DNA of 64,000 nt from Trachythela sp. YZ-2020 (lineage: Eukaryota; Cnidaria; Anthozoa; Malacalcyonacea; Clavulariidae). Each line of letters starts with the position of its first letter. Within the stretch, counting starts at the first letter, position 1. The DNA is taken from NCBI GenBank assembly GCA_016169945.1, contig JADLSH010000382.1, positions 1,302,001 through 1,366,000 of the forward strand, in the 5' to 3' direction. The notes beneath the pieces are model-generated. The model worked only from the letters and a program-made list of their open reading frames with translations, did not search any database and was not told the DNA's origin. Below are positions 55,067 through 64,000 of this stretch, piece by piece. Made by a program: the position numbers and the translations under genes.

Positions 55067-56044
55067 ATTTTGCTTATTGTTAGTCTGTATTGCAAATAAA
55101 ATAATGCACGAAAAAAATTGGGGATCACCGTGCTTCTTTTCCAACTACACGAGGCGATAGGCTATTTTAGAGTGAATTTTGTACGCTTATGTTTAGAGGG
55201 AATTTTGTACGCTTATGTTTTGTACGCTTATGTTGTACGCTTATCACTGTGTCTTTTGTCATTGTATTTGTTCTGTGTAATTGTAAACCACTATTATTTG
55301 TTATTATTCATTTTAATCAACCCGTTGAAGACTGCAGACTGGCAGCCGAAAGCTCGTAAATAATAAATATTTTAAACCAGAGAACGTCTGAAACTTTAAT
55401 CATGAATCCTGGTTTCGCCTCTTCCATATTTAAACGAAATATGTGTTACTAAAACTACCATAATTTGAAAGTAGAAACATCAAAATATATGAAAACCCTG
55501 ATACCTAAGAAGACCTAAAGACCTAAAAATATGAAACCTAAGATCTAAAATATGGAGTTTAATCATTTCAAAGTGCTGAACACCTGAATTTTTGAAAACT
55601 GTATCGAGCCGCCTTAACAGAATGTTAATTTAACAGAATGTTAGAAAACAATCTGCCTAAATCGCTCGGAATGTTCGGAATTTTCAACTATTTTGAACGT
55701 TACAGCAAAGAATCGACAATAGGAGTTGGGTATATATTATTTATAGAATTCTTTGCAAATATCTGCATCATTAGTGGGTAATGACTCTCTATAAACCAAT
55801 ATAAAAACTGGGATGCACTTGTAACTTGAAGTTTGACTGAGATTCTACCGTAGCGCGCACTTGCGGGAGCGAAGAGAACACATCTCACTGTACCAATTTC
55901 AACCCTAACCAAATACTGGTATATGTTACTCGGATTCATTTTTTCATTATCGTAGTTCATAAATTATTCTCCAAAGCCTGACCTCGTGGAAATCCAATTC
56001 TTGCTTTCTCACGTGAGCTACGGTGGAATCTCAATCAAACGTCA
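55067..56044. other. No gene seen
   Basis: Includes three GTACGCTTATGTT units (55179-55232) and a segment GACTGCAGACTGGCAGCCGAAAGCTCG near 55330 that resembles the 3' region of retroelements; not assignable. Confidence 0.45.
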
Positions 56045-56141
56045 ACTTACAGTCTCGTTCCATTTTTCCAAATTTACGGCGCGGTTCATATTCTAAACTA
56101 GACATGCTTTAAAAATAAAATAAGAAATATAAAATATTTAC

Positions 56142-56374
56142 CATCATCATCTATGATAGTCACGGTAATTTCACCAAGAGTTACATTGACATTGGAGACC
56201 AATGCATCTAGCGTGAAAACAACCTTAAATGTTTCGTTTCCTTCAGAATTGGCATCATCCGTTATTGCAATATCAGCGCACGCTGTTGGTTGGATGATAG
56301 TGAATATAGAAACTGATTGCTCTGTATTTGAGTAATCTTCTCCTCCTGTTGCAGTCTCATTAATGAACGTTAAC
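56142..56374 (-). CDS. Calx-beta domain, second exon (copy 2)
   Basis: 233 bases with the same splice sites and phases as 39548-39780. LTFINETATGGEDY, ADIAITDDANSEGNETFKV, EITVTIIDDD. A handful of conservative changes from copy 1 and no stop suggest that both copies remain under coding constraint. Its phase-1 end matches the phase-1 start of exon 47196-47301, giving ...IIDDD-V-AQFGF, so two Calx-beta domains are joined head to tail. Confidence 0.88.
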
Positions 56375-58061
56375 CTTTAAATATCAAAATGAAAAACGTG
56401 TTACGGTGGTTATTAAGATATCTCATTTAAGTCAAAATATTTCTGTTGTTTTGTGAAAAACACCATTACATGTTTGTTTATTATGGAAAGCTTTCGATTC
56501 GTAAGCCTGGTTCTTCATTAATGCTAAAGATATATGGCTTAGCTTCAATTTACACGTCCTTTCTATTAAAAGTGTAGTGTGTATCAAATGTGACAGTATA
56601 GCTCTATAATTAACGCGCGCATCCGGCCAAGACAACAGCAATTAATCAAAAACATGCACATTAATCACTACTTCATATTCACATTGCGATTGTTTTTATC
56701 GGTGAAATTGGTCGGTATATCTCAATTCGTCTAAAAGAACATAAGAGCAATTGCGAGAAAATTGAGCTAGAAAATTTGTTGTGGCGAATCCAACCTGAAC
56801 ATATGATCATCGCATAAAATGGGACGAAGCAAACTATTTGTCGCTAGATATATAATCATAAAAAATTACGGGAACCACTGAGTATTTTTACAAAATATGA
56901 ACTCCGAAAATGAACATTTTAATTATTCTTCTAGCTTTCGACTATGTTTTAATCATCATCAGGAATTCTTGTTGAATATTAATGAAGATGTTCATTTTCG
57001 GAATTGCCGTTGTTTTGTATTATATAATCATTATTTTTATCATTAACTAAGAGAGTGATTAATTGAAATTGAAAAGCATAATATTAAAGTTCAAGAGGTA
57101 AAACTACTGAATAATATGGTGTACTCTCCCTACTGTGAAAATTTAATTTCCTTTGTCTTGCAACTCGGCGTTAATTAACTTTCAAATGATTGTAGCTTGT
57201 TAATCACGGAACTTTTAGTATAATGAGACGTGTAAATTAAAAAAGTCATGTTATTTCAGTTATTATATCATTAATGAAGATCATGCTTTATTCCTGCGGT
57301 TAAGATGGCTCCCTACAGTTCTGTAAAACTTTGGATACTTACGACAGGGAAAAATGAGCAGTTCCAGGAACGAAAAGAGGTCATGGGCTGTCCATCCATG
57401 GACAAATATGAATTGTTGGTGCTGCCATGGCAACCATGCTGTTTTATCTTTTGCGCTTTTATTGCCTAATTTCTGATTGAATCGACAATATATATTTTTC
57501 CCGTCAATTTTTCTTAAAACTTTTTTTGGAAGATTAATGTCCACAAAGAAATAACATATCAAAATTAGAAGGGTAGTTTATAAATAAGTTTTCGAGATAT
57601 TTTGGAATTTCGATTGCAGAGAAATTTATTTGTAGAATTTTTTGAAATTTGGATATGTTTTTTTTCTTGCCTTGTTTAGCAATTGTGCAAAGTGTTAAAA
57701 AATTTCACGGAAGGAAACACGAGAAAAACAGCTCGAAAAACCAGTTGAAGTTGCTCATGTCGAAAAAAATCCACTCCACAGTCTATATATGCTTTATATA
57801 ACTTTCGTTATATTTTATCTTTTGGAATTTAAATTTTGTCCGGCGTCGCGTCTCTTAGCAACAACTTACTGGGATTACGGTATGGTGTATTATCGCTGAA
57901 CCACTTGACCTATGACTTCAACTCAACAACTGGTTGGTGATTAAAGAATCAAATAATTTGAATTAGCCTTTTAAAGAACTTGAACTGAGTTTCTCTGTGT
58001 TCGCTGCTTTTTAGGAAATTAATATATCAACCTCTATGGATTTTTCAAATTAATTTAAATA

Positions 58062-59390
58062 ATGAATGCAAAGACAAACATCTGGTTAAAACTGCTACTG
58101 TTTATATTACTGGCCAACTCAATTAAACTCTTCTCGGTTTCATGCTCAACTGGAAATGAAATTCTTACCACGAGCTCAAGTATTGAACTATCTATATATT
58201 ACGTTTCTGGTACATCGCCACCTTATTACAACTTGACTTCACGAAAGACATTTTCCCGACTGAGACGACGATCGCGTAGAGCATCCTCCCGCATCCAGTA
58301 TTATCCGAATAGCACCGCCTCATTCCAACTGTTACTGCGTGCAGGAGATATCGAGTTAAACCCAGGTCCAGATAGTTCTTCGGACCATCAACACCACAAC
58401 CATCAAAGGCCTAATACGATTAACATCTCTACTGCTTCGTTGTGTCGTGAAATGCCAAGTGGTATGAAAATAGTTCATTGGAACTTAAGCAGCATTGCTC
58501 CTCATCCTGGCAACTGTAAACTTGACGAACTAAGACTGTTATTATCAAACCCTGGTAAAGAATGTCACATCTTGGGTATAACCGAGACTTGGCTGAGTAG
58601 CAGTTTCAAAAATTCTGAAATTCAAATCTCAGGATATTGTGTTGAAAGACTTGACCGTGCTGAAATTAACTTGCCTTTCACTAAACTTGGCGGCGGTGGA
58701 ATTGCTGCATATATCGACAAAAGTATTCCATACGTTAGACGAAAAGATCTGGAAACAAAGAGCCTTGAAACGCTTTGGATAAAACTTTGCCTGCCAAAAC
58801 GTCCAGCGCATTTGATATGCTTTGCTTACCGTTGTCCCCAGTATGACATCACCACGTGGTTGAAAGAATTTGAACACCAAATCACCGACGCATACCTTGA
58901 AGGCTGTCAACTTACAATAATGGGTGACTTTAATATTGATCTATTGGCTAACAATGCGTATGTGAAATCATGGCTCGATCTTGTTGAAAATTTCCAACTG
59001 CAGCAACTTATTAACGAACCAACCAGAATATCGTCACACTCGGCTACCTTGGTTGATCACGTTTTCACCTCGTCCTGTGCCAAAGTAAGAGCGGTGAAGG
59101 TTTCTAAAATAGGTTTAAGTGACCATTACCCAACATGCGTTGTATTCAAAAATATCTTTGGTTCTAAACACTGTCACACCAGCATAAAATACCGTTCATT
59201 CAAAAACTTTGACCAGCAAAATTTTTTGAACGATCTAAAACGTTGTTCATGGGACTCAATTGACGATACAAACGATATTGAACACAACTTGGAAACATGG
59301 TATAATCTCTTTCTTGGTGTTGTTGACAAACATTTACCATTTAAAACAAAACGTGTTAAAAGAACCAAACAACCCGAGCTGAGTGGATGA
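58062..59390 (+). CDS. LINE protein, N-terminal part: signal-like segment, 2A motif, AP endonuclease
   Basis: 442 residues. Residues 8-24 (WLKLLLFILLANSIKLF) form a hydrophobic, signal-peptide-like stretch; 66-78 is very basic; 95-103 reads GDIELNPGP, matching the D-V/I-E-x-N-P-G-P consensus of 2A ribosome-skipping peptides. The AP endonuclease runs from about 135 to 362: VHWN (Asn141), TETW (Glu175), MGDFNID (288-293) and SDH (353-355) give the expected catalytic set, so the domain looks intact. The frame ends at TGA 59388-59390 just after KRVKRTKQPE, where related proteins continue into the reverse transcriptase. A 5-base CTGAG repeat there appears to be the cause. Confidence 0.88.
   Translation: MNAKTNIWLKLLLFILLANSIKLFSVSCSTGNEILTTSSSIELSIYYVSGTSPPYYNLTSRKTFSRLRRRSRRASSRIQYYPNSTASFQLLLRAGDIELNPGPDSSSDHQHHNHQRPNTINISTASLCREMPSGMKIVHWNLSSIAPHPGNCKLDELRLLLSNPGKECHILGITETWLSSSFKNSEIQISGYCVERLDRAEINLPFTKLGGGGIAAYIDKSIPYVRRKDLETKSLETLWIKLCLPKRPAHLICFAYRCPQYDITTWLKEFEHQITDAYLEGCQLTIMGDFNIDLLANNAYVKSWLDLVENFQLQQLINEPTRISSHSATLVDHVFTSSCAKVRAVKVSKIGLSDHYPTCVVFKNIFGSKHCHTSIKYRSFKNFDQQNFLNDLKRCSWDSIDDTNDIEHNLETWYNLFLGVVDKHLPFKTKRVKRTKQPELSG
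58344..58370 (+). other. 2A-type ribosome-skipping motif
   Basis: Encodes GDIELNPGP within ORF residues 95-103, preceded by the hydrophobic/basic context FQLLLRA usual for active 2A peptides. Expected outcome by family knowledge: no peptide bond between Gly102 and Pro103, releasing a 102-residue N-terminal product and a downstream enzyme starting with proline. Activity here is not demonstrated. Confidence 0.82.
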
Positions 59391-61339
59391 CACATGACAT
59401 ACTGGAGTGCATGCGACAAAGGGACCATTGTAAATCTATCAAGAACTATACAGAATATAAGATTTTGCGCAACAAGTGTGTCTCCTTGATACGAGAGGCT
59501 AAAACGACCTACTATAAATCATGCATTACGAACAGTAAGGGTGACTCCTCTAAACTTTGGAAACATATTAAGGAACTGGCACCAAATAGTTTGAAAACAG
59601 CACCTACAACCTTGAAGGATGGCGATACCACCATCACTGGTACACCAGATTTATGCGAAAAGTTTAATAACTATTTTTCCACCGTTGTTAATCAGTACTT
59701 ACCCGAATCTAACCAAGCTACTGATTTTCGTATGCTAAATGACTTTGTTAAAAGTAGGATTACTGAAGATACTGGTCTGTCAATACCGTTATTGACTTGT
59801 GATGAAGTTCGAAGTTCCCTTAGTGAACTAGATCCTCATAAAGCTACTGGCTTGGACGGTTTATCGTCGAAAATTCTGAAACTTTCAGCTTCAGTCATTG
59901 CAAGTCCTTTAACTGTCATTTTTAACCAAAGTATATTGTATGGTCACTTTCCAATGCAATGGAAGACTGCGAGAATCACTCCAGTTCATAAATCAGGATC
60001 CCGTACTGACAAGAACAACTACCGACCAATTTCCATTCTGTGTATTGTAAGCAAGTTACCGGAACGTCATTACCATAACTGTATAACTGCCTTCTTAACA
60101 TTCTACGGCTTGTTGTATAAAGGACAATCTGGATTTCGACGCTACCATTCTTGTGAATCTGCAATAACTAAATTAGTGGATACGTGGCTTACCAATATTG
60201 AACATGGAAAACTTAACGGTGTGACTCTCATTGACTTCCGAAAAGCTTTTGATATGATAAATGTGAATATCCTTGTCTCCAAGCTGCAGTGTTATCACTT
60301 TGATGAAACTTTAATCAAATGGATATACTCATATCTCACTGGTAGAACTCAATGTGTTCAAATCAAGAATTATCTTTCGTCGCCAGCTCCTGTATCTCAT
60401 GGTGTACCACAAGGAAGTATTCTTGGACCTCTGTTATTTATCTTGTTTGTTAATGATCTCCCTTTACACAGCAACCTGGAACTTGATCTCTATGCTGATG
60501 ATTCCACCTCGCATTCCTCTGGCAGTACAATCGATGAACTGAATGACAAACTGTCGTTAGCCATGGAGGATATTCAGCAATGGTGCTCGTCTAATGGGAT
60601 GGTCATTAATGGGAAAAAGACAAAATCGATGGTAGTATCCACGTACCAAAAGGCTACAAGAATTGGCTCCACAGAACTGTTTGTAAAACATAATGTATCC
60701 GTGCTCAAGAACGTTAGGTGTGAAAGAGTGTTGGGGTTAGTCATTGATAACCATTTGTCTTGGAAAGACCACATTGACGAGCTCGCATCCAATCTTTGTA
60801 AAATTGTAGCATTGTTTCGTAGAATCAAAATATACTTACCTCTTAAGACAAGGATTTTATTCTATAAAACGTTTTTTCAGCCAAGGGTTGATTATTGTTG
60901 CACCATTTGGGGCCAATCGGCGCATATATCAAGAATATACAAACTGCAGAAACTTATTTTAAGACTTATTTATGATAAACCTAAACTTTATTCGTCGAAA
61001 CCACTATTTGAACAGTCGGAGATCTTACCTATCAAGTACAGAGTTATGTATAGGGTAGCTATTTTAGTTTACAAAGCTGTAAATAATTTAAGTCCAGATT
61101 ATTTAAGTAGCATGATTAAACCAATTTCATCGGTTTCTCAGTGTCGAACCAGAAGCTCCTCCAATATGAACTTGTGGGTACCGAACTTTAAGCTATCCAT
61201 AACTAGGAATGGACTTCAGTATAACGGAGCAGTTATTTATAATATGTTACCACCAGATATTAAGTCATCTGGGTCGTTTTCTATATTTAAGCATAAAGTT
61301 TATAAATTCTTTCTTAATCTGTTCATAAGTTCTTCATAA
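59387..61339 (+). CDS. LINE protein, reverse transcriptase part
   Basis: 650 residues; its ATG overlaps the preceding stop (ATGA). Residues 1-130 form the linker (HDILECMRQRD, LRNKCVSLIREAK). The RT domain has HKATGLDGL (151-159), NYRPISIL (211-218), IDFRKAFDMI (282-291), GVPQGSILGPLLF (339-351), LYADDSTSHSS with the catalytic YADD at 369-372, and LGLVIDNHLSW. It is uninterrupted to the stop at 61337-61339. Only the 5-base disturbance upstream separates it from the endonuclease, so the element was active recently. CR1-like by motif style; clade not proven. Confidence 0.9.
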   Translation: MTHDILECMRQRDHCKSIKNYTEYKILRNKCVSLIREAKTTYYKSCITNSKGDSSKLWKHIKELAPNSLKTAPTTLKDGDTTITGTPDLCEKFNNYFSTVVNQYLPESNQATDFRMLNDFVKSRITEDTGLSIPLLTCDEVRSSLSELDPHKATGLDGLSSKILKLSASVIASPLTVIFNQSILYGHFPMQWKTARITPVHKSGSRTDKNNYRPISILCIVSKLPERHYHNCITAFLTFYGLLYKGQSGFRRYHSCESAITKLVDTWLTNIEHGKLNGVTLIDFRKAFDMINVNILVSKLQCYHFDETLIKWIYSYLTGRTQCVQIKNYLSSPAPVSHGVPQGSILGPLLFILFVNDLPLHSNLELDLYADDSTSHSSGSTIDELNDKLSLAMEDIQQWCSSNGMVINGKKTKSMVVSTYQKATRIGSTELFVKHNVSVLKNVRCERVLGLVIDNHLSWKDHIDELASNLCKIVALFRRIKIYLPLKTRILFYKTFFQPRVDYCCTIWGQSAHISRIYKLQKLILRLIYDKPKLYSSKPLFEQSEILPIKYRVMYRVAILVYKAVNNLSPDYLSSMIKPISSVSQCRTRSSSNMNLWVPNFKLSITRNGLQYNGAVIYNMLPPDIKSSGSFSIFKHKVYKFFLNLFISSS

Positions 61340-62364
61340 TTTGTAATTAGATGCATAAGTAGTTGTATAGTTACAACAGTTGTATAGTTATATTGTTATT
61401 TCAGTTATATTGTTATATAGAAGGTCCAGTGGAAGATTAGCATTAGCTAAACTGGCGTATTTATTATCTGTTAATACTTTAAATCTTCTCTAAATAAAGT
61501 TATGTTTGTTGTTATGTTATGCGTGTGAATTATAATGAGAGAACAACACGAACTGAAACGAAACATGTGTAGTTTTTAATATACTTGGTTCTTTGTTGTG
61601 TATTTTCATTCCTACTTCTTGGCTTGTGCCAAATATTATTTACTTGTTTGAGATGAAAATGGTAGATTGATTACCAAAACATGGAAATATTATTAATCCA
61701 ACGTCTCTTCAAATTATTTCTTGTTAAAATCGGTGTGACAAGTTTTCAAAATATTCAAACAACATGTATTTTTCTTAAGACAACTCGTATTAACTGTCTG
61801 CATTGTAGTTTTTAATATGTGATAATTTAGCAGGTCAAACACTAATTGTGAATTGAGTTGAAATAAAGACAGGAGTAATATAAGTTTCAAACTTTCCATT
61901 GCTTTAAAACTATAGTCTATTTTATTACTTTGACAGTTCTAGACTGCTTTGAAAAGAATACAAAATATAATTTCAGAATCGTTTAGTCAATGCAACTAGT
62001 TCTTTAAATTTCAAAGATTTACGCTTTTAATGAAAAACTTGTAGTTTCTTCGCAGATATATAAAGTATCCGAAAATAACTTGTTTCAAAATTTCTACCTG
62101 GTCACGAAGATTCCACGCGCGAGAAGCGAGGATGACCTCTGATCTATATAGATCGTGTTTCAAACTGTACTAACTGTAGGGAGCCACCTTAAGTACAAAA
62201 TTTAGCTAGAATTGTGCTTTTTGTGATAAAAACACGATATTCGCTAGAAGTATAGACTTTGATATGACAATAAATTTTAGATATGAAGCAATATGAAAAA
62301 TTAATGCCGCCTGCCTAAAATTTGGGTTCCTTTTCATTCTTCCTCGTTAAACTCCTATAATAGG

Positions 62365-62625
62365 GCCATTTATACGGTAGAAAATAAGTCGCGACTTGCA
62401 TAAGACGAGTCTTATATAAGACGCAAACACACTCGTATAAATGGTCAAATTCTAATAAGTCGCGACTTGTTGTGGAACAGCCTGAACCCCTGTTCTTATT
62501 TAAGTCGCGACGTACTAGAATTTGACCATTTATACGAGTGGGTTCGCGGCTTATATAAGACGCGTCTTATATAAGAAGCGTATTATGTAAATCGCGACTT
62601 ATTTTCTCCCGTATAAATGGCCTTA
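62365..62625. repeat. Foldback MITE (copy 2 of pair)
   Basis: Same element as 44150-44405, with GGCCATTTATACGG ends and inner GTCGCGACTT blocks; shared by both duplication copies. Confidence 0.78.
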
Positions 62626-63342
62626 TTGTCGAAAAACATAAAAATTCAAATTCACTTATAGCAAAATTGATTACATCATTAGAAAGTATACAAAAAGTTA
62701 TATAAAAGACATTTAAGTGGTTACCATGATTTGTCAAATCCTTCTTGAGTTACAAGCTGTTAAAAACGCATTTTCAGGCTAGTACCCAGGTTTTTCGAGC
62801 GATTTCGTCGCATTTTTCCCGTTTTGAAACAGGAATAACTCGAAATGAGTGGGGGGAAATGTAGATAACGGCTTAAATTACCTATATATAGTTTTTTGTA
62901 TGCTTTCCAGTGATGTATGTCATTATTGCTTAAAATGAACTTTGAATTTCACCTTTTTACAAGTTTCCGAGTTTAATTGGAAAATGTAAGAAAGTCCAAA
63001 TTTTAAGCCGTCAACATAAGTTTTTGAAATGGCTCCATATCAAATATACCTTGTCATATTAAATTAAACTTTTTACACCTAACCGTCTTATTGTTATATC
63101 GAAAGCTTTGCAGTAATAAATAAACGAAGGATTTTCCACAACAAAAACAATTATATTTATATTTATCGCCATACAAATGTACAAAGACGTATTAGGAAAA
63201 TGTTTACTTCTTCAAGAATCGAAAGTACAAATGTGTAGGTAGTAAATGTATTGCATCCTACGACACAAACTCTAGCTCAAGATAAAATATGAACAACATG
63301 TGTAAATATAGAGTACGTATAAAAAACAAAATATGTACTTAC

Positions 63343-63448
63343 TTTCCAGAAAAGGCGGTCTGAAAATTTGTAACTGCTAAGCAAACTGTTAAGGGACCGT
63401 CACTCTCACTGACACTGTAGGTGGACGCTTGGAATCCAAATTGAGCAA
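63343..63448 (-). CDS. Calx-beta domain, first exon (copy 2)
   Basis: 106 bases, identical in layout and encoded peptide to 47196-47301 (FGFQASTYSVSESDG, TVCLAVTNFQTAFSGK). Splices to 56142-56374 across a 7-kb intron that now holds the 2A LINE. Further Calx-beta exons are expected beyond the right edge because the entry phase is 1. Confidence 0.86.
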
Positions 63449-64000
63449 CTGCAACGAGGAGTAAAATTAAGAAAATTATATTTAAAACTATTAAGAAGAG
63501 ACTTTTAACAAACTCGCGTATTGCTTACCCAAAACCAATCAGGTTGCAGGAAGCCCGGATTGCGTAATACACACTGTCTAATTATAACAATATGGCGGTC
63601 TGTTCCTTTCTTTGGATGTCTGTGCTATATCGCTTTTAACAACGGCAAATGCCAAAAGATAATGAAATTTTGATAGTGAAAGCACTTCATCTTCGCGAAA
63701 CGGGCTGAATCGATAAAAACCAATGACTCACAAGCGTGACAATGCATAGTCGATCAAGATATGGTCTGGAAACTCTGCCAAAATCTTTGTTCTATCTTTT
63801 TGTTCATGCTTATGCAAACTTGTGCACGGTGAAGACAATGAATTTTTCGCATAATGAGGCAATCGTCCAATTGCATCATCTTGTCAAATCACTCAACCAT
63901 ACTGTTGAAATATTAATAAGCAAAATTTCAAAAGATTTGTGCACGGTGAAGCCGTCTCAACATAAAATCTTTAGCTCATTATAGACGCTTTGAAGTTTGC

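Larger units (their letters stand above)
57781..61520 (+). mobile_element. Near full-length CR1-like LINE with 2A-type ORF start
   Basis: 3740 bp absent from the matching place in copy 1 (41229-41246). Structure: about 280-bp leader, an ORF with hydrophobic N-terminus, 2A motif and AP endonuclease, reverse transcriptase, and a 3' region with GTGGAAGATTAGCATTAGC leading to AATAAAGTTATG and a TTATG-rich end in place of poly-A, typical of CR1-type elements. The coding region is broken once, at about 59380. Compared with copy 1, 18 target bases (41229-41246) are missing instead of duplicated. Confidence 0.88.
57304..62188. mobile_element. TTAA-flanked TIR element, copy 2 (interrupted by LINE)
   Basis: Same ends and TTAA flanks (57300-57303, 62189-62192) as the element at 40764-43973. 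Contains the 3.74-kb LINE; about 1.15 kb without it. Confidence 0.65.
56045..64000. repeat. Large tandem duplication, copy 2 (runs off the window)
   Basis: Counterpart of 39445-49700; see that entry. Lacks the decayed LINE, the large palindrome and the Crypton, but carries the LINE at 57781-61520. Also has small deletions (about 75 bp at 62005, absence of about 60 bp near 56575). Confidence 0.9.

Noticed and set aside
55318..55375. Retroelement 3' motif (GCAGACTGGCAGCCGAAAG)
   Set aside because: Too short to assign to a family; no adjoining coding remnant was found.

Overview
The window is AT-rich, intron-rich, repeat-laden animal DNA. Split genes with GT/AG introns, calcium-binding EGF, LDL-receptor class B (YWTD) and Calx-beta exons, a THAP zinc finger, a HECT ubiquitin ligase, and many LINE, Crypton and terminal-inverted-repeat elements point to a marine invertebrate. 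A cnidarian is my best guess from the mix of element families; this was not tested by any search. No rRNA, tRNA or CRISPR array was recognised.

Minus strand, host gene(s): ten exons at 18199-7286 encode EGF / propeller / EGF-EGF-EGF / propeller / EGF-EGF. Each propeller is split over two exons that together have the length of one six-bladed YWTD propeller, and every splice phase agrees. Four more minus-strand exons (63448-63343, 56374-56142, 47301-47196, 39780-39548) encode two consecutive Calx-beta domains, also with matching phases. The last Calx-beta exon and the first EGF exon are phase-compatible, so one very large extracellular or adhesion-type gene running from beyond 64000 to below 7286 is plausible but unproven. 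Both parts grew by tandem duplication that included introns: a module plus introns at 3.1-10.8 kb versus 12.0-17.4 kb, and a roughly 16.6-kb unit at 39.4-49.7 kb versus 56.0-64 kb.

Inserted genes: a plus-strand CUE-HECT ubiquitin-ligase gene lies at 20.7-29.2 kb and looks damaged. A minus-strand two-exon DDE integrase-like gene lies at 33.2-30.8 kb. A fragment of a virus-like or Polinton-like element occupies the first 760 bases.

Mobile DNA: because each duplicate preserves the empty site of the other, several insertions can be delimited to the base. These are a 2.5-kb TA-flanked transposon (4679-7202), a near full-length LINE whose ORF starts with a hydrophobic segment and a 2A-type NPGP motif (57781-61520), a 2.07-kb palindrome (44442-46509), a decayed LINE with an (ATTC)n tail (41867-43827) and a Crypton (47614-49439) ending in a 14-8-14 inverted repeat like a tyrosine-recombinase site. 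Other items are a palindromic element carrying a THAP domain in both arms, two loci of a 24-bp minisatellite embedded in a shared repeat unit, two hAT-type elements with 8-bp duplications, a TTAA-flanked element predating the 16.6-kb duplication, and several foldback MITEs.
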